A DNA stretch of 64,000 bases from Stercorarius parasiticus. Its lineage: Eukaryota > Chordata > Aves > Charadriiformes > Stercorariidae. Under the pieces are notes generated by a model, which did not search any database, was not told the DNA's origin, and worked only from the letters and a program-made list of their open reading frames with translations. Made by a program: the position numbers and the translations under genes. Positions 24,228-37,473 of the stretch are shown piece after piece (positions within the stretch are counted from its first letter, which is position 1; every line of letters starts with the position of its first letter). Location of the stretch: contig VWZL01000054.1 in assembly GCA_013396915.1 (NCBI GenBank), positions 174,169 to 238,168 of the forward strand, read 5' to 3'.

Positions 24228-25036
24228 TTATGGTGCTGGTTTTCTGAAGTATAATGAATATAAAACTTCCAGTTCCTCTGAGGTCTGATTTCTTTTTTTT
24301 TTGTGCAGGACAGTTTGTCCAGAGGCCTCAAGCTGAGACTTGAGCCAAATAAAAATCTATGTAATTGTTCAGATAAAATAGTTTAGAATCAATTTTACAT
24401 TTTATTAGGAAGGAAGCAAAAATATCTTATTTGAGTCTCAAAAAACATGAAGTGATTTGTTCTGTTATAGAGGCTTATTTTGTCCATGTGTGTGTTGTGG
24501 GTGGAAGAAGCATCTGGTGGTTAATTCATTATTTCTAATACAAAGAATATAGTTACAGTGAGTGGGATAGTCGTGACATACCATACCAAGTCTTGTCCCT
24601 TTCTTAGAAAATTCCTTGAAACATAATCTAGAAATATGAAAAAAAAGCCCTCTTTCCTTGTTCACTCTTACTTTAGAAAAATCCCAAGGTCCAAACCAAA
24701 TGTAGGGCACAAACTTTTTAATTATAAACAGAGAGGGATAACTGGAATGTTTAATTTAATGTGATTATTTATTGTTACTCATTTTTACCATGCAGGATGT
24801 ATTTGCAAAATTCATTTAATTGACTTAGAGGGTGAAAGGACTTGAACTTGCAGTTTATTTTTGGTGTTCTCTGGAGGAAATTCCATTTAAGTTTAGTAGC
24901 AATGATTCATGCTTTGGAGTTTGGGCCTCAGCTTAAATTAATATATCATTGATGTTTATGTCCTTCAAGTTTCCTACCCTCCATGTTTTGCATTCTGTTT
25001 AATTAAGCCTGGAGACATAATAGCATACCTTTTTTT

Positions 25037-25085
25037 AAAAAACAAAAACAAAACAACAACAACAAACCAAACCCACAAACAAACA
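25037..25085. repeat. A/C-rich tract with CAA repeats
   Basis: AAAACAAAAC passes into (CAA)n and then CCAAACCCACAAACAAAC. No G or T occurs for about 45 bases. Confidence 0.75.
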
Positions 25086-27479
25086 GGCTTGGAACCCAAG
25101 GATCACCACACACTTGCAATTCAAAGGCTGAACTAGGGGAATCATTTGACTGCAGTTGTTGGATTGATGTTTTGCTACAGTTGCATCTGACTGCTTCTCC
25201 ACAGGAATTTCTAGTCAGTGTATAGGAATGGAAGGATTGGGGTTTTATCTGTGAAGTTTTGCACTTTGATAAAATCATATATATTATTCACTTGTTACTT
25301 CTGAAAGAAAATTAGGAGCCTGTTATTTATAAGCACGTCTTAAGCTGCAAATATATTTACCTACTAGATACGTTAGGTACATCTAATGCAAATCTGCTAT
25401 TGGAATCCTATTAGAATATGGAAGGTAATTGTTTTTTTAAAAAAATATATTTTAAATTCAGGTGGCAAATTATAAGAATAAAATTAGAAATAGTTTACCT
25501 GTGACTCTGTCGGAATAAAATAAATAAATATATTGGAGTACTGTCTAACCCAAATTCATTGTGGTAGTTGACAAGGACAGCCATCATCTATTAATCTTTT
25601 ACAGCTACACAGGCTAAAACTTGTGAATTGCTGATTTAGGGCATCATGATTTTTCAGTACCAAATTTTAATATGGTTCAAGCCAAAAACATTAGTATTTG
25701 TACCACTTGTTATTTTATATTTACATACACTTTCGAATAGTATAGCCTCAACTTTTTCTTTGTCTGTTCCTGTTTTCTGTTTTTCAAGTGGAAATGATAT
25801 TTCTTCTTTTTTCCAAATGGGATTACATCAAAGACTTTACTAGAATATAATACTATCTCTATAAATTCTTCTTGTTAAATTTCTTGTTACCGGTACTTGC
25901 TACTGGTGGTAGCAAAAAATAGCAGAACACTCTAAAACTCTCTAAAAAGTCTAAAGCGGGATCTAGAAAGTTTTCACTTTGAAAATTCATTGTTCTATTA
26001 AATTATTTCATTCCTAATTCAGAGATGATTCCAAAGCTTATTCCTGGTAATACAGAGCACTTGATAGTCTTTTTTATCCTTGCTAGATCCTTAGCCTCAG
26101 AATTCTGATTTCACTTGAACATGAAGAACTTCTCTATTTTTTTCAGGGTGCACTCTGCCCCAAAAATTCACTAGTGTTTTTGGTAGGCTGGATTCTGACT
26201 GCAGACTACTGTGGCTAGAAAACCCTCCCATCACTGACCAGTAATCCAGTAACAGATGTTATGCTAGGCAAGGTGCTTAATTTTCCTTCTCTAGGATCTT
26301 TTCTGAACTGAATTCCACTGTTTTGCACACAAAATGGAGAAAGCTGCAGTAAGTAATAGGCAATTCCTAAACTTATTAGCAGTGCCAGAAATTAAATTTC
26401 AGTCTATCGTTTGTACTAGGCACAACTTTGTGTTCCAGCTTTGTGTTCTGTTGTATAGCTTTCTTCAGCTTCTAAAGGCATCTGAAATTGCTAATCAGGT
26501 TACCCTGTTCTCTTGCAGTATTAAGTTTCTTGTGCTATCAGAAGTTCTTATGTTTCACTTAAACCAATTTCCCCATTACCTTACCTCACCAATCAGGTAG
26601 TAAGTAGACTCAGTGAATACAGTGTGGGCTGATCATCAGTTCCCATTAAGCCATGCATAGGGAAGGGACTGTAATGGAAGGCTGAGCAAAGATGATCTAC
26701 GGCTTATCAGCTCCTGTCTTTCAGAAGTAACTCTGGCATTACTGTAGGTCGGGGTTGTGAGTGAACATGAAGCTTCTGCAGGAGCTGAAACCGTGGCCAG
26801 AGTGTAGCACGGCATTCCTGACTGTGTGTTGCTCCCTTTGCCAAATAAGATCTTTCAGTTGCTTACGTTGTCTCACTATCTCGGAAGACTCCTTATTACT
26901 GGGTGATAAAACCTATCTGGACTAAACATGATGTGCTATAGTGCTAATATCTTGCTCCACAGCAGCAGTCCTGTGCCTTAAGTCTCAGCGAAGAGCAATC
27001 TCTCATTCCTGTTACCTTAGTTGGTAGGTCCAATTCTGTCCATATTGAAAATTGTTCAAAAAGGAGAACAGAATATGCTAACACTTGGAGATACTGGTCA
27101 CTTTTGTTGCAATAAAAGGGAGTTGAGAACATACTTGCACTTGTAAGTGTTGATCATTTTTGTTCCAATATAAACTGGAGTGGTATTAAATAATAGATTT
27201 TTAAGAGCGTGTGGAAAGAAGGACATACAAGAACCTTCATCTCTATGAATATGCATAGCTCACTTCAAAAGGAAAATTGGTAAAATACAGAGATACGTTA
27301 GAAGTGCTGGGTGTTGCAAATGTGTAAGGGCCCTAATACCGTTATTCATACTTGCGGAGTTTTGCAGGAGTGAAATTGAATACTTCAAAATGTGCCTTTT
27401 TCCCTCTGTGTCCAAGTATATGATATCAAGCCTTTACAAGCTCCTGATACAGTGCTTTGACTGGTATTGTGCTTTACAT

Positions 27480-27522
27480 ATGTAATGTATTACATTAGAA
27501 GTAAACAAATACATGTTTACTT
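27480..27522. repeat. Two adjacent inverted repeats upstream of CR1
   Basis: ATGTAAT/ATTACAT (27480-27495, two-base centre) is followed closely by AAGTAAAC/GTTTACTT (27499-27522, eight-base loop). They end about 20 bases before the truncated 5' edge of the CR1. Whether they predate or accompany the insertion cannot be told from one sequence. Confidence 0.65.
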
Positions 27523-27540
27523 TATCACATGAGGTAATTC

Positions 27541-28072
27541 TGCCCATCTACTCTGCTCCCATGAGACCCCACCTGGAGTACTGCACCCAGCTCTGAGGTC
27601 CCTGACATAAGAAGGACATGGACCTGTTGGAGCAAGTTCAGAGGAGGCCACAAAGATGATCAAAGGGCTGGAGCCCCTCTGCTGTGAGGACAGGCTGAGA
27701 GAGTTGGGGTTGTTCAGCCTGGAGAAGAGAAGGCTCCAGGGAGACCTTAGAGCCCCTTCCAGTACCTGAAGAGGGCCGACAAGAAAGCTGGGGAGGGACT
27801 CTTGATCAGGGAGTGGAGCAATAGGATGAGGGGTAATGGTTTTAAACTGGAAGAGGGGAGATTTAGATTAGGTATTAGGAAGAAGTCTCACAGTGAGACA
27901 CTGGAACAGGTTGCCCGTGGAAGTTGTGGATGTTCCATCCTTGGAGGTGTTCAAAGCTGGGTTGGATGGGGCTTTGAGGAACCTGGTCTAGTGGGAGGTG
28001 TCCCTGCCCATGGCAGGGCGGTTGGAACTAGGTGATCTTTAAGGTTCCTTCCAATCCAAAGCATTCTATGAT
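27541..28072 (+). mobile_element. CR1 LINE, 5'-truncated, 3' end intact
   Basis: This is the last part of ORF2 plus the 3' untranslated end of a CR1 non-LTR retrotransposon. In the coding part, motifs matching the C-terminal region of the CR1 polymerase protein are visible in shifting frames. One example is N-G-F-K-L-E-E-G-R-F-R-L-G-I-R-K-K at about 27832-27882. Nucleotide blocks typical of the family are AGCCTGGAGAAGAGAAGGCT (from 27717) and GGAACTAGGTGATCTTTAAG (from 28024). The element ends with GCATTCTATGAT, the short octamer-type tail that CR1 has instead of poly(A). It is truncated at about 27541, as most CR1 copies are. The decay is mild, so this is the youngest-looking CR1 in the window. 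Frameshifts and stops make it inactive. Confidence 0.95.
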
Positions 28073-30006
28073 ATATTTTTAATTCCAATTTTTAATATTC
28101 TTTCTCTTCTTTATTCTTTCTCTTCTTGAATCTGACCAGTTACGGTACCTTACGTACCCAATATAATTTAATGTTACAAAAATACTGCCTCTTTTCATAC
28201 CTTTCTCGTGTCAGTACAAACCACAGAATGAGTAGTATTGTGAAGTTGTGGCAAAATGGATTGTGCGAGAAAACATTGTTGAATACAGCTGTCAGTATTG
28301 TGATAGGAATTTTCATCTCTGTGCTTAATTAAGCACCCATTTCATGCTGAGAATTAGTTTTTCCTTAGTCCATGCACCCTTTGAGATTTTTATCTTACTC
28401 TCAAAAACTACTTCAGGTAAAGGACAGGTTAAGCTTGCCTGCTTTTCTGTGTATGTTGGAAAGATTCTGTGTATTTTTGGATCACAAATGATCACAAGGT
28501 CAGATAAAACAGAAGACCATGTTGCATTTGGCCTCTTTGCCTACTCCAACGGAGTGGCAGCAGTTGTGCCCGGGTAGCAGGTGAGGAGTTTTGTTCACTG
28601 TCCTACTGATACTCCTGTTAATGACTGGAGAGCCATCAAGTAGTGCTTAAGGTATTTAATGCTGCAAAGCTTTGAAGTTGTTGTGCTTGCTTCCTATCAC
28701 AGTTGCAAATATCTCTGTTGCAAAGACGAAAGGTATAGAATCAATGCGAAAATGTAATGAATATGTTGATAAATACTTAAAACTACACACAGTCTGCAGA
28801 ACTAATCAGAAATTTGAATATGAACGTCAAGCTACTATATCAAGAAACAACAGGCCGTGTCTTTAACTCTTGGCCTGCTGTAATCATTAATGGGTCTCTT
28901 TCGTGAAATTTTATTTACTTTTTTGTCTGCCTTACAAAGATTTAACAAAGAACCAAAAATCCCCCAAACATAGTGTTGTTAAATTTGATACATGCTTCGG
29001 GGAGAACAGAAGTTGAAACAAAACTGAAATACTGCTTATATGCTTAAGGTTGAAGTCCTGCTTGTTCTATCATGTCTGTAAACTTCCTGGTGAATGTGCA
29101 GGTGAAGTTTTGCCCCTGCTAGAAGCTGCACAGGGAATAGAGGAATGTTAACTGTGCGCTTGCGGTAGTGATGAAAAAATAATCTGAAGCATCCGCAACT
29201 AAGTGTGCGGTGTATACTTTTACACTGAAGGGTATGCCATGCACAGCAGTGAACAAATAGAGAGAGGCTGGGGGGGCATGGGATGCTAGCATTGATTAGA
29301 ATCTCTATTGAGATATTCCTTAGTGACTTGGATATGTTCATAATTTATTTTGCATTATTGGTAAGCTAGAGAAGCACAGAGTACCAGCTATTCCATGTGT
29401 ATGTAGTACAGAGATACCATCTTCTCAAAGGAGCTGAGGATTCAGATCATGACAGATAATTCTTTGCTTATATGAGAAAAGTGCAGAGCACAGTTCTTTC
29501 TCAGTGAAGAGAAAGAAAAGAATAAAATTAAGTATGTGTTTTGAGCAGATGATTCAAACCAGCAGGTTGTAATTTACCCTTATAGTTTAAGGATTAATGT
29601 GTGAAGAATCTTTGGAAAATAGATTTGATCTGGGTTTTCATACATTATTTTCCCCTCTGTACTGCATTCTGTTTAGTGCTCACTGTGTTGTATCTTAAGT
29701 AGACCTTTTTTTATTTCTAGTTTCTTGTCAGTTAATGTTCATCTTTGATCTGTGTCATCACAGTTGTTGCTGGGGTAGTAGACTAGGATTTCTGCCATTA
29801 ATAATGATACCACTCTTTTGGTTGCCAGAGCACAAGGAATTGCTGAATACTGTGCATTGATTGTCTTCAGCTTAAGGAACAAAAATACTAAGGTGATTAT
29901 GTAGTCGAACACTACAGAGGAGACTTTCAGCTGTAGTTTAGATTGTAGCTTTAACTTTTATTTTTATCTCCAAATTATACTTAAAATAAAAGATTTAGTT
30001 GCTGGA

Positions 30007-30040
30007 AGACCTCTGGAGGAGGTCTTTTTTTTTTTTTTTT
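30007..30040 (+). repeat. 7-bp hairpin followed by a T16 run
   Basis: AGACCTC (30007-30013) and GAGGTCT (30019-30025) pair around TGGAG, and the last T starts a run of 16 T. The shape is that of a bacterial intrinsic terminator, but the context is vertebrate, where it has no such known role. An oligo-T run could stop RNA polymerase III if a promoter existed upstream; I see no A-box or B-box. Confidence 0.75.
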
Positions 30041-30213
30041 CTGTAACACCCTATGAACCACACCCCAAAACCTCAACCACCCACAGTCCGATTGTGTGTT
30101 TTCTAAAATACCCAGTCTTAAAACCACCTGCTATCAGGCCTCTTTCTCATGTTTTAATGAGAAGTGGATTCAAAGTGCGAAGCAGGAGGTAAAAAGTCTA
30201 CAGTGGTTTATGA

Positions 30214-30249
30214 AGAAAACAAAACAAACAAAAAAATCCCCACACCCTC
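30214..30249. repeat. A/C-rich tract
   Basis: AAAACAAAACAAACAAAAAAA then CCCCACACCC. It shows the common pattern of an interrupted A-run next to a C-rich end. Confidence 0.7.
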
Positions 30250-33200
30250 CTGTGGTACCTCAACTGTTGTAGCTGACAATAAGCATTAATCAGCTGGCTT
30301 AGGATAAAAGATGGGGCAGAGTTTCTATGCCTGTTTGCTTCTCTACAGCCTTTTCAGTCCAGTGAACACCATGTGAATTTAATCTTTACTTGTGACACAG
30401 ATCCCTGTGGACATGTTGAAGGCCTGAGGAAAGGCTGGTGTGATGGTAGGAGTTTTTGCTCCTATGCGTTCTGTTGAACTGGGAATCGTGTAGATGTCTT
30501 CCTCTTTTGCCCTTTTATTTCGTCTTCTTCCTTCACTCTTTTCTCTCTGGACAACGTAATTTCAGGAAATGGGTAGGCTATGCCTCCAGTTCTAATACAG
30601 CCAAGAAATTATAAAACTGGGCAGATAACTGTAATAAATGGACTAGTTTGTTTATTATTTCAAGTGACTCTTAATATAACATCATCGTACAGAACGGTGA
30701 CCTCAGAGAAGCGGTTCTGAAAGTTGTGGTAGTAACAGATCTGTATTTATAATACTTATTAGGTGAAAGAACTAAATTTTAAATTAAATTCATTCCTTTA
30801 AAATGCCACTGAGCTTGCTTTATTTCTGTCCGTGTTGGTGGTGGTCTGAAGGTAACTGAAGGCTAGTCTGAACCGAACTGTGACCTCTCTCTTCTGTTCG
30901 CTCTCCTCTCAGAATATTTGGTTCAAGATTTGGATAGGGATCTGACAGCTCTCAGTTAAGATGTTTTTCCTAATTGCTGTACTTAAAACTTAAGAGATTA
31001 TTTTTGCCTACCAAATGTTTCAATGCTGTTTACTTCATACACTGAAACCTATATCTCCTGTTACCTCACTAGTCGAACAGCATATCAGTATGCCACATTT
31101 GAATGTGAGATGAGAAATAAGTCAAGTCTGATATCTTCCTTTTTATGTGCCTGAAAGAGATTAGGGTCTGGGTATTTCATTAAAGTATCATTGGCTGAAA
31201 ACGCAATAGTATTTGGCTTTCTACACTAAAAGGAAACAAAATTCTCCTTGGCATTCTCCTTTCATCATAAGCAGTCTGACTGGAAAGATCTGTGACAGAA
31301 TGACAAGCCTGGCACAAATACAGACTCTTCTGAATCTTCGGAGTTTTCATCATCAAGTAATTTTGTATCAAATAACGTGTGTGTACATATGCACATACAC
31401 AGTTCATTACTGCTATATCTGAAATCCTCAGACATGCTATTAAGTGATGGGACTAACAGCAGTGGGCAAAGTTATCCTTTGTAAGTACCCCACAGTGAGC
31501 ACCAGTGGTTATAAGGCATATAGGAACCAGGAACCAAATAAGCTGAGTGTCAGTGATTTGCTTTTAAGTAAAGGAGAACTGTTCTGGGCTTGCAACAGTG
31601 GAAAACTTATTTCCCTATGTCCTGATCAGTGTTACAGTACCTAGTTTGCCTTTTAAAACTGAAAATAGAGCATAAAGCATCCCACTGATAACCGTGGAAA
31701 TGGGGAGTGTCTGTGTTGAAAACCCACAGCAAGTAAACTGAAGGAGACCATGTAATCAGGACAGAAAATATGAATTGTAATTACTACATTTCCTTCACAG
31801 GGAAGAGCCATCTGTAAGACAGACTTTTTGATCTACAGTAGATACAAGAGGGCATATCTGTTCAATTGTAGCAATGTTTAAGTGCAAACAAAATCTGTGA
31901 TAGAAAAGAATAGTATACTTCCAAGTGTTTATGCTTTGCAGATGGGCTAAAACAATGAACAGAATGCTGAAGTGAGGATAATAGCCCCTGAAAGCATACT
32001 GAGATTGTAACTATTGACTGAACTGTGCTGACTGTATCTACCAACCCAATTTTATTCTTAATGTATTCCCTGTTGCTATACTTGTTTTGTTCCATTGAAA
32101 CATCTATGTCATGGAAAAAGGTATAAAAATGCAATGCAAACTGTATGGTTCCAGCTGCTTACCTACTCTCAAAAATATTTTATTTTATTTTTAAAGTTGA
32201 ATGCATTTGTTTTAGTCTATCATTTGATATTTTTATTCTAAGTGCAAAATAAACTTTTCTGTTTATTGTCATTCCAGAACCAAATACTCTGAATCAGATT
32301 CAGAGTTCTCCATATGATGCAGCTTTGATCTCTTTGAAGAAGTGTATTTGACATGAATATGAATAGAAGAATTTCATAGTTTGCTAAGTTGAACTGTTTG
32401 CTGGGCTGAGGGCTGTGAATTTCCTGTTGATGTGTGGAAGACAAGAGAGCCCATTTAGAGAACATGTGGTTTTGCAAGCACATAAGGCAATATTCATTTA
32501 CCTGTCCAACTCATAATTTAGGATTTGCCATATTTTTTATTTTTTTTGATCTTCTTTAATGCAGTGTTCTTCCTCTTCTTTTTTTTTTTACCAAGTAAAT
32601 TTGGCACATCCTGTTTGGAAGTGGAGTTGTCACTTAAATGTTTTTTTCTCCGATTAACTTTTGTTTAGAAATTTTTTTTTTTGTGTTCTTCATCAATTGT
32701 TTGTCTCGCGCTCTTTGAACAGACAAATGTTTTTCTTAGGGAAAACAATGCCTTTTCTTTCAGGCAGTGCAAGGCGCATTTATTGGTGACATTATAGGAA
32801 TTCACAGCATTTTACCCCAGAAGGTGAAGTTTGAGAGAAGGACTGTAACCATTATTATGGTGGTGTTTCAAGAAAAAAAAAAAAAAATTTAAAGCTAGTA
32901 AACTAATAGACAATTGCATACATTTAAGGTTAAAGTGGATTTTGTTGCTGGGAGCTGTTACATTCTATCAGACTTGATGTGACATACGTGCATCTTACTA
33001 TGGTTCACCAAGAACTGTAGGGAACCTTGGGCAACCCTTCATGCAAGAATTTTAGGCTATACAGCTAATCTTAAATTACACAGAACTCATTTCACTTTCT
33101 TATTTTGTATCTGTTACAATCATGTTAGATGACAAATCACCTAAATAACTAGACTGCATATCTCTGTGCTTTTAAGCCTCTAACTATCCACCTAAGTTTA

Positions 33201-36200
33201 TCCATTTCATTTAAAATGTTAAAATTGTCATGGTTACCTCTGTGGTATCTCATTTGTGGTGAATGGTGAGGTTGCATCTAAACCACATTTAAGGAAATAT
33301 TCCCTGCAGTTCTGTGAGCGTTGTTGCCTAATGTGTTTACAGGAGGGGCACTGAATGTTCTCAGGAGGAAACAACACAGCTATGTTTAGGAAGGCTTTTA
33401 AATATTTTGTGTTCTATATTCATATCTTTAATGAACACTTCAGATCTTTTCATTTTTCTTAAAATTCAGGATCAAATTTGTACTAAATCGTGTCGTATTT
33501 ATAGTTTCCTTTCAAAAAGCTTCTAACTCCCTTAGTACTTGTACCTCCACGCTAGGTGCCTTGAGCTACCAAGAGAAGTAGCCACTTGCAAATCAAGATT
33601 GAAGCTTCAGACATCAGACTAAGTAAAGTGGTATCCTCAAGGTCGTCTTTTGAGGATGGAATCAGAGGGGCATGTAAACCAACAATACGGGCTCAACTGC
33701 TTCCCTGTATCAAAGGAATCCTGGGGTTTTTTGTTATTACAGACTGTGAAGGCAGTTGCTCAGTGCTCTGCCTTCCCTCAAGAATCCCCCAAGTCTCCCA
33801 TGCTAACAGTGAGCCGTTACACAGCATATGGTCACGTTTGCTTCTCTCTGGTTACTTGTTGCTCTACTTCAAGTTAAGTAGCAGTTTCAACAAACTTTAT
33901 TAAATCTCTGTAAGATAGAATATTGGATTTATGATTTTTCTGCACAAGTAGGGTGTAGTCATCTGTTAACTGATTGAAGTCTCAAACTAACTAACTTTTA
34001 CCGTCAACACTTTTTTTTCATCTTCACATGTACTGTTTGCATTGTGTTGGCAGTATAAAAACATAGTCATAGTAGTTGCCTTGGGTTTGAGTACTAGAAT
34101 TCAATAAATAAAACTAAAAGATTTTGGATTAACCCTTCCGAAGAGATTGTGGTGTTTGTTACTAATCTTTAGTATGCCTAAATTACTAGTTTTAGAATTA
34201 TCACGCTATTCTAGTCTGATACTTTAAAACAAAGACAACTTTACTCACCAGGCTCTAAAGTTTTTACAGTTCCTGCAAGATCTTCCTGCCTGCTGATGTT
34301 AATTCCATGACAGAATTCAGTTAGAACAGAGCTTCATCAGTATTTCCATATTCTTATTTTCACATAAAGGAATGCCTATTCCAGTCCATGAAGTCCATTG
34401 ATAACTACCTTACATTCAAACAAAACATGAAGAGTAGCAGCAAATAAACAAGCTTCCCTCGAATAAAGATGCTAACTACCAAAGTCTTATCTCACACAAA
34501 TGGAAATGTTAAACCCCACTGTATTTGTGTCTTAAAACAGTCTTCCTTGGATCTAAGACACTTCTTTCAAGCCCTGTAGTTTATACCATTAACACAGTTT
34601 AAAGGAATAAAGCCCAAAAACTCTGGAGCAGGTTTTTTTTTTTCAAGGGTCTGTTAGTGAGTACTTAATGCTTAATGATTTGAATCCATGTAAACTTTAA
34701 GAATATACAGACTATGAAACTCCCAGCTGCAGGTTGTTGTGGATATGAAAGCTCTGCAGGGGTTCAGAGACTGAAAAGGTTAATGAAGTGAGAGCTAATA
34801 CATGGACCATTTCTAGCTCAAACTTTGTGAACACAAACAGAATCTGAGGGGAAAAATTATTATATTCTTTGCTTTGTCCTAAGACTCTTCTGTAGGCATC
34901 CGCTTTATGCCACAGTGGGGAGAAAAGGAGAGAGGCTACAGTGCTACACACTCTATGGTGCTACAGTGAACTTTGATTTAACAAAGTACAGCTGTTACTA
35001 TTTAAGGCTAGGCAGAAAAAAAAAGAGTGGTTCTTTTGCACAGCATAATGGTCTACTGCTGATGACTTTTTTTTTAATGGGGTTCTCGGAATAAGCAAAA
35101 AATATTTTTTTGTCTCCAGTAGCTATCTGAGCAATTGCAGGAAAACATATCTTGTAGCAATACATAAACATTATTTTAAAAGCTACATTAGCCTTACAAG
35201 AGAAAATAACATTTCTAATTGGTATCTCTTACAAAGCACATGGAGAAACACAGATAAAATTCATCTTGTTGGATTATTGTGTTACATAATATATAAAAGT
35301 GAATTCCTTTGTCATCTTTTGAAGACAGAATATTACAGAAGTGTGAAAGGTGCTACTGCTTGATAGCTTTTCCCAGCAGATAAATGCATTCTGATTATAT
35401 TTAAGCCTAAGCAGTAACCAATAACCCAGTGCATCTCTGTATGTATGTGTGTATAATTTGTCCTCGCTAGCTGCAGGTACTGGGGCACAAGTTTTCTCTG
35501 TTTTAAGAAGATTTAGGGACAAAATCTCCAAACCAAAACCCAGTCTTTCCCTGTCATCTTAGAAGTGGTGGCAGCTGAATGGTAGCCGTGTGACAATTTG
35601 AGGAGTGATGAGAGGGTGGTGATGACACCTCCCCTGACAGTATCTTTGGGGGCTTGCTGGCTGCTGAAGTTTCCCTTCTCTGTTCTGTGATGGTACGGGA
35701 ATACATTCCTGCACTTCAGCTGTGCTCCAGTTCTCGGTTTGGTTCTTGGTGTAATACCTGCCTGTGTTGGAGGTAAGAGGCTAACTCCTAGGAAGGGCAT
35801 GGAGCAGACAGCTAACTGTAGATGTTGTAAACTGCTACAAGACTTGCCAGAATCCGATTTTCCAAATCCTTTTTTTTTTTTCCTTCCATCTGGATTCTGA
35901 AGCTAGTACATCTTGTCTGCTCTTGCTTCTTCTCGTGTATGGCCTTGAGTGTATAGTGGAAAGTGCTGTCTCCCCAGTGAAACCCTTAGCACTTATTTCT
36001 GCTGGTTGCATATCCTTTGCAGATGGACAAAGCAGAATCTGGCACCTCTTTGAGGACTTGAGCAAAGCAGGAAAATGTGTTCTGTAGTGTGCATCATCTT
36101 TATTATCTCCAAATTGAATTTCCACATAAAATGTCTTAAAGAAAAGTTGTATTTTCTGCATCTCTGTTTTTCTGAATATTCCACAGTTGGTGGCACTGTG

Positions 36201-36577
36201 TTAGTAGATTGACTGCTAAGAGGTGTGGGGCTCTAGGGATGTATAGGAGCGTTTTGAAAAGATGGGTGTTCATTGGAATGCTCTTTATAGATGTTTCCTC
36301 AGACATTTCTGAGGGAGGAATAGTAAGGAATGTTGTTTCTTTCACTAACTTCTCTTGCCACTTTCTAGATTTCAACCCTAATAAAATCCTGCTCTGTGCA
36401 GATTTTTGAGTATCAGTTTCTAGACAAGATTGTCATAGCATTTACATCTGGAACTTGAAGCGGAGCCCTGAAAAGTCTGTTAAGATTTATGAACCAGCTT
36501 TGCAGACCTGTGAAGTTTTTCTTGGCTAACATGCGTTTTCTCCCTTGTGAGAGATAAGGAGACTCCTCATTTATTCC

Positions 36578-36578
36578 N
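36578..36578. other. Undetermined base (N)
   Basis: A single N in otherwise unremarkable sequence. It indicates draft-quality sequence or a masked polymorphism. Confidence 0.95.
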
Positions 36579-36771
36579 GGTTTCAAAGTAATTTTTTTAT
36601 CAATTTTGGATTTCGTGTGGAGCTAGCTACCTTTCAACTTTGCAGTGCCTTTATTAGTATGCTACTTTACAGGAATTTTGTATCAGTAGTCTGAAGAAGC
36701 CTAATGGAGTAATTAGGTGAACGAGCCTGTTTTAGAGTTACCATTGTGTATAAGAGAGAGTGTGTTTTTTC

Positions 36772-36827
36772 ACCAACATTTTCAACTTGTGCACATTAAA
36801 GTGTTGGTTTCAACCAACATTTTAATG
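36772..36827. repeat. 34-bp near-perfect palindrome with a nearby direct repeat
   Basis: The left arm (36794-36809, CATTAAAGTGTTGGTT) and right arm (36812-36827, AACCAACATTTTAATG) are reverse complements at 15 of 16 positions, around TC. The single mismatch is a G.T pair (36801/36820). ACCAACATTTT in the right arm also occurs 41 bases upstream at 36772-36782. This looks like a local template-switch event that copied one arm in inverted orientation. Confidence 0.9.
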
Positions 36828-37473
36828 AAGAAGTACTGAGGAAAAGATGGTAATGGTTGGAGTCAAACTTTAATACTTAAGTATTTATTAAAACAGTGGA
36901 AATCTATGAAGATCTAAATCTCTCTATAAGGCAGACCTCATCAAAACCATTTTATTAGTTAGATCTCATAATTGCTTCCTCCCTCATTCCTCCTAATAGA
37001 CGTGCCTTGTATGAAAGCATCAGTGAGACTTCTTACTAATAAGTACTTCAAGAAAGCTTTTTTTCTATGTTTCTGCTGTTCCACAACGTCTGTCTTAAAC
37101 AGAAATCAAAAAGTTTGCTTGAAACTTGTACTACATGGTGTTTCTTACAGATATTAGGAAAAGTGAGAAGTGCAGAATAAACTGTTTAGCAGAGCATGGA
37201 AGGCTTGTTTCTTTGTTGAATTACTTCATTAGAAGCTTTAGTGCTTCCTGGGTATATTGTGTGTGCTTTTTCAAATAAGCTTCAATCTTAAAAGTTATAA
37301 TGCTCTCCGTTTCCCATTTTGGTGATGATTTGAGTTTGTATTTTTAAACCTCTGTTCTGCTTGTCTGCTCTGAAACTCTCTGTATCTGTGTGTTTAAAGC
37401 GCATTGTTTCTATATAGGATATTTTGGCTTGAAATTTCATTTAACAATTAGCATTTTCTAATGTTATTTTCTA

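Larger units (their letters stand above)
20519..27540. other. AT-rich noncoding DNA up to the first CR1
   Basis: No exon, RNA gene or identifiable transposon. A slightly GC-richer patch lies at about 22950-23130. A/C-rich tracts are at 24193-24227 and 25037-25085. The segment at about 24730-25000 is AT-rich with several TTAAT and AATTA homeodomain-like cores, which is suggestive but not diagnostic. Two small inverted repeats at 27480-27522 lie just before the CR1. Confidence 0.5.
28073..36577. other. AT-rich noncoding DNA, almost transposon-free
   Basis: No exon or named repeat is recognised over about 8.5 kb. Notable points are a hairpin followed by 16 T at 30007-30040 and an A/C-rich tract at 30214-30249. 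There are T-runs at 32580-32589 and an A-run at 32873-32886. A 105-codon plus-strand frame (33586-33903) has no domain and is overlapped by a second frame. Minus-strand frames of 95-108 codons at 35.5-36.2 kb also show nothing recognisable. Confidence 0.55.

Noticed and set aside
33586..33903. 105-codon plus-strand frame
   Set aside because: No recognisable motif, overlapped by another frame open on the same strand, and no convincing acceptor and donor pair.
35835..36161. 108-codon minus-strand frame
   Set aside because: Lysine- and serine-rich random composition, overlapped by two other open frames, no splice sites or domain.
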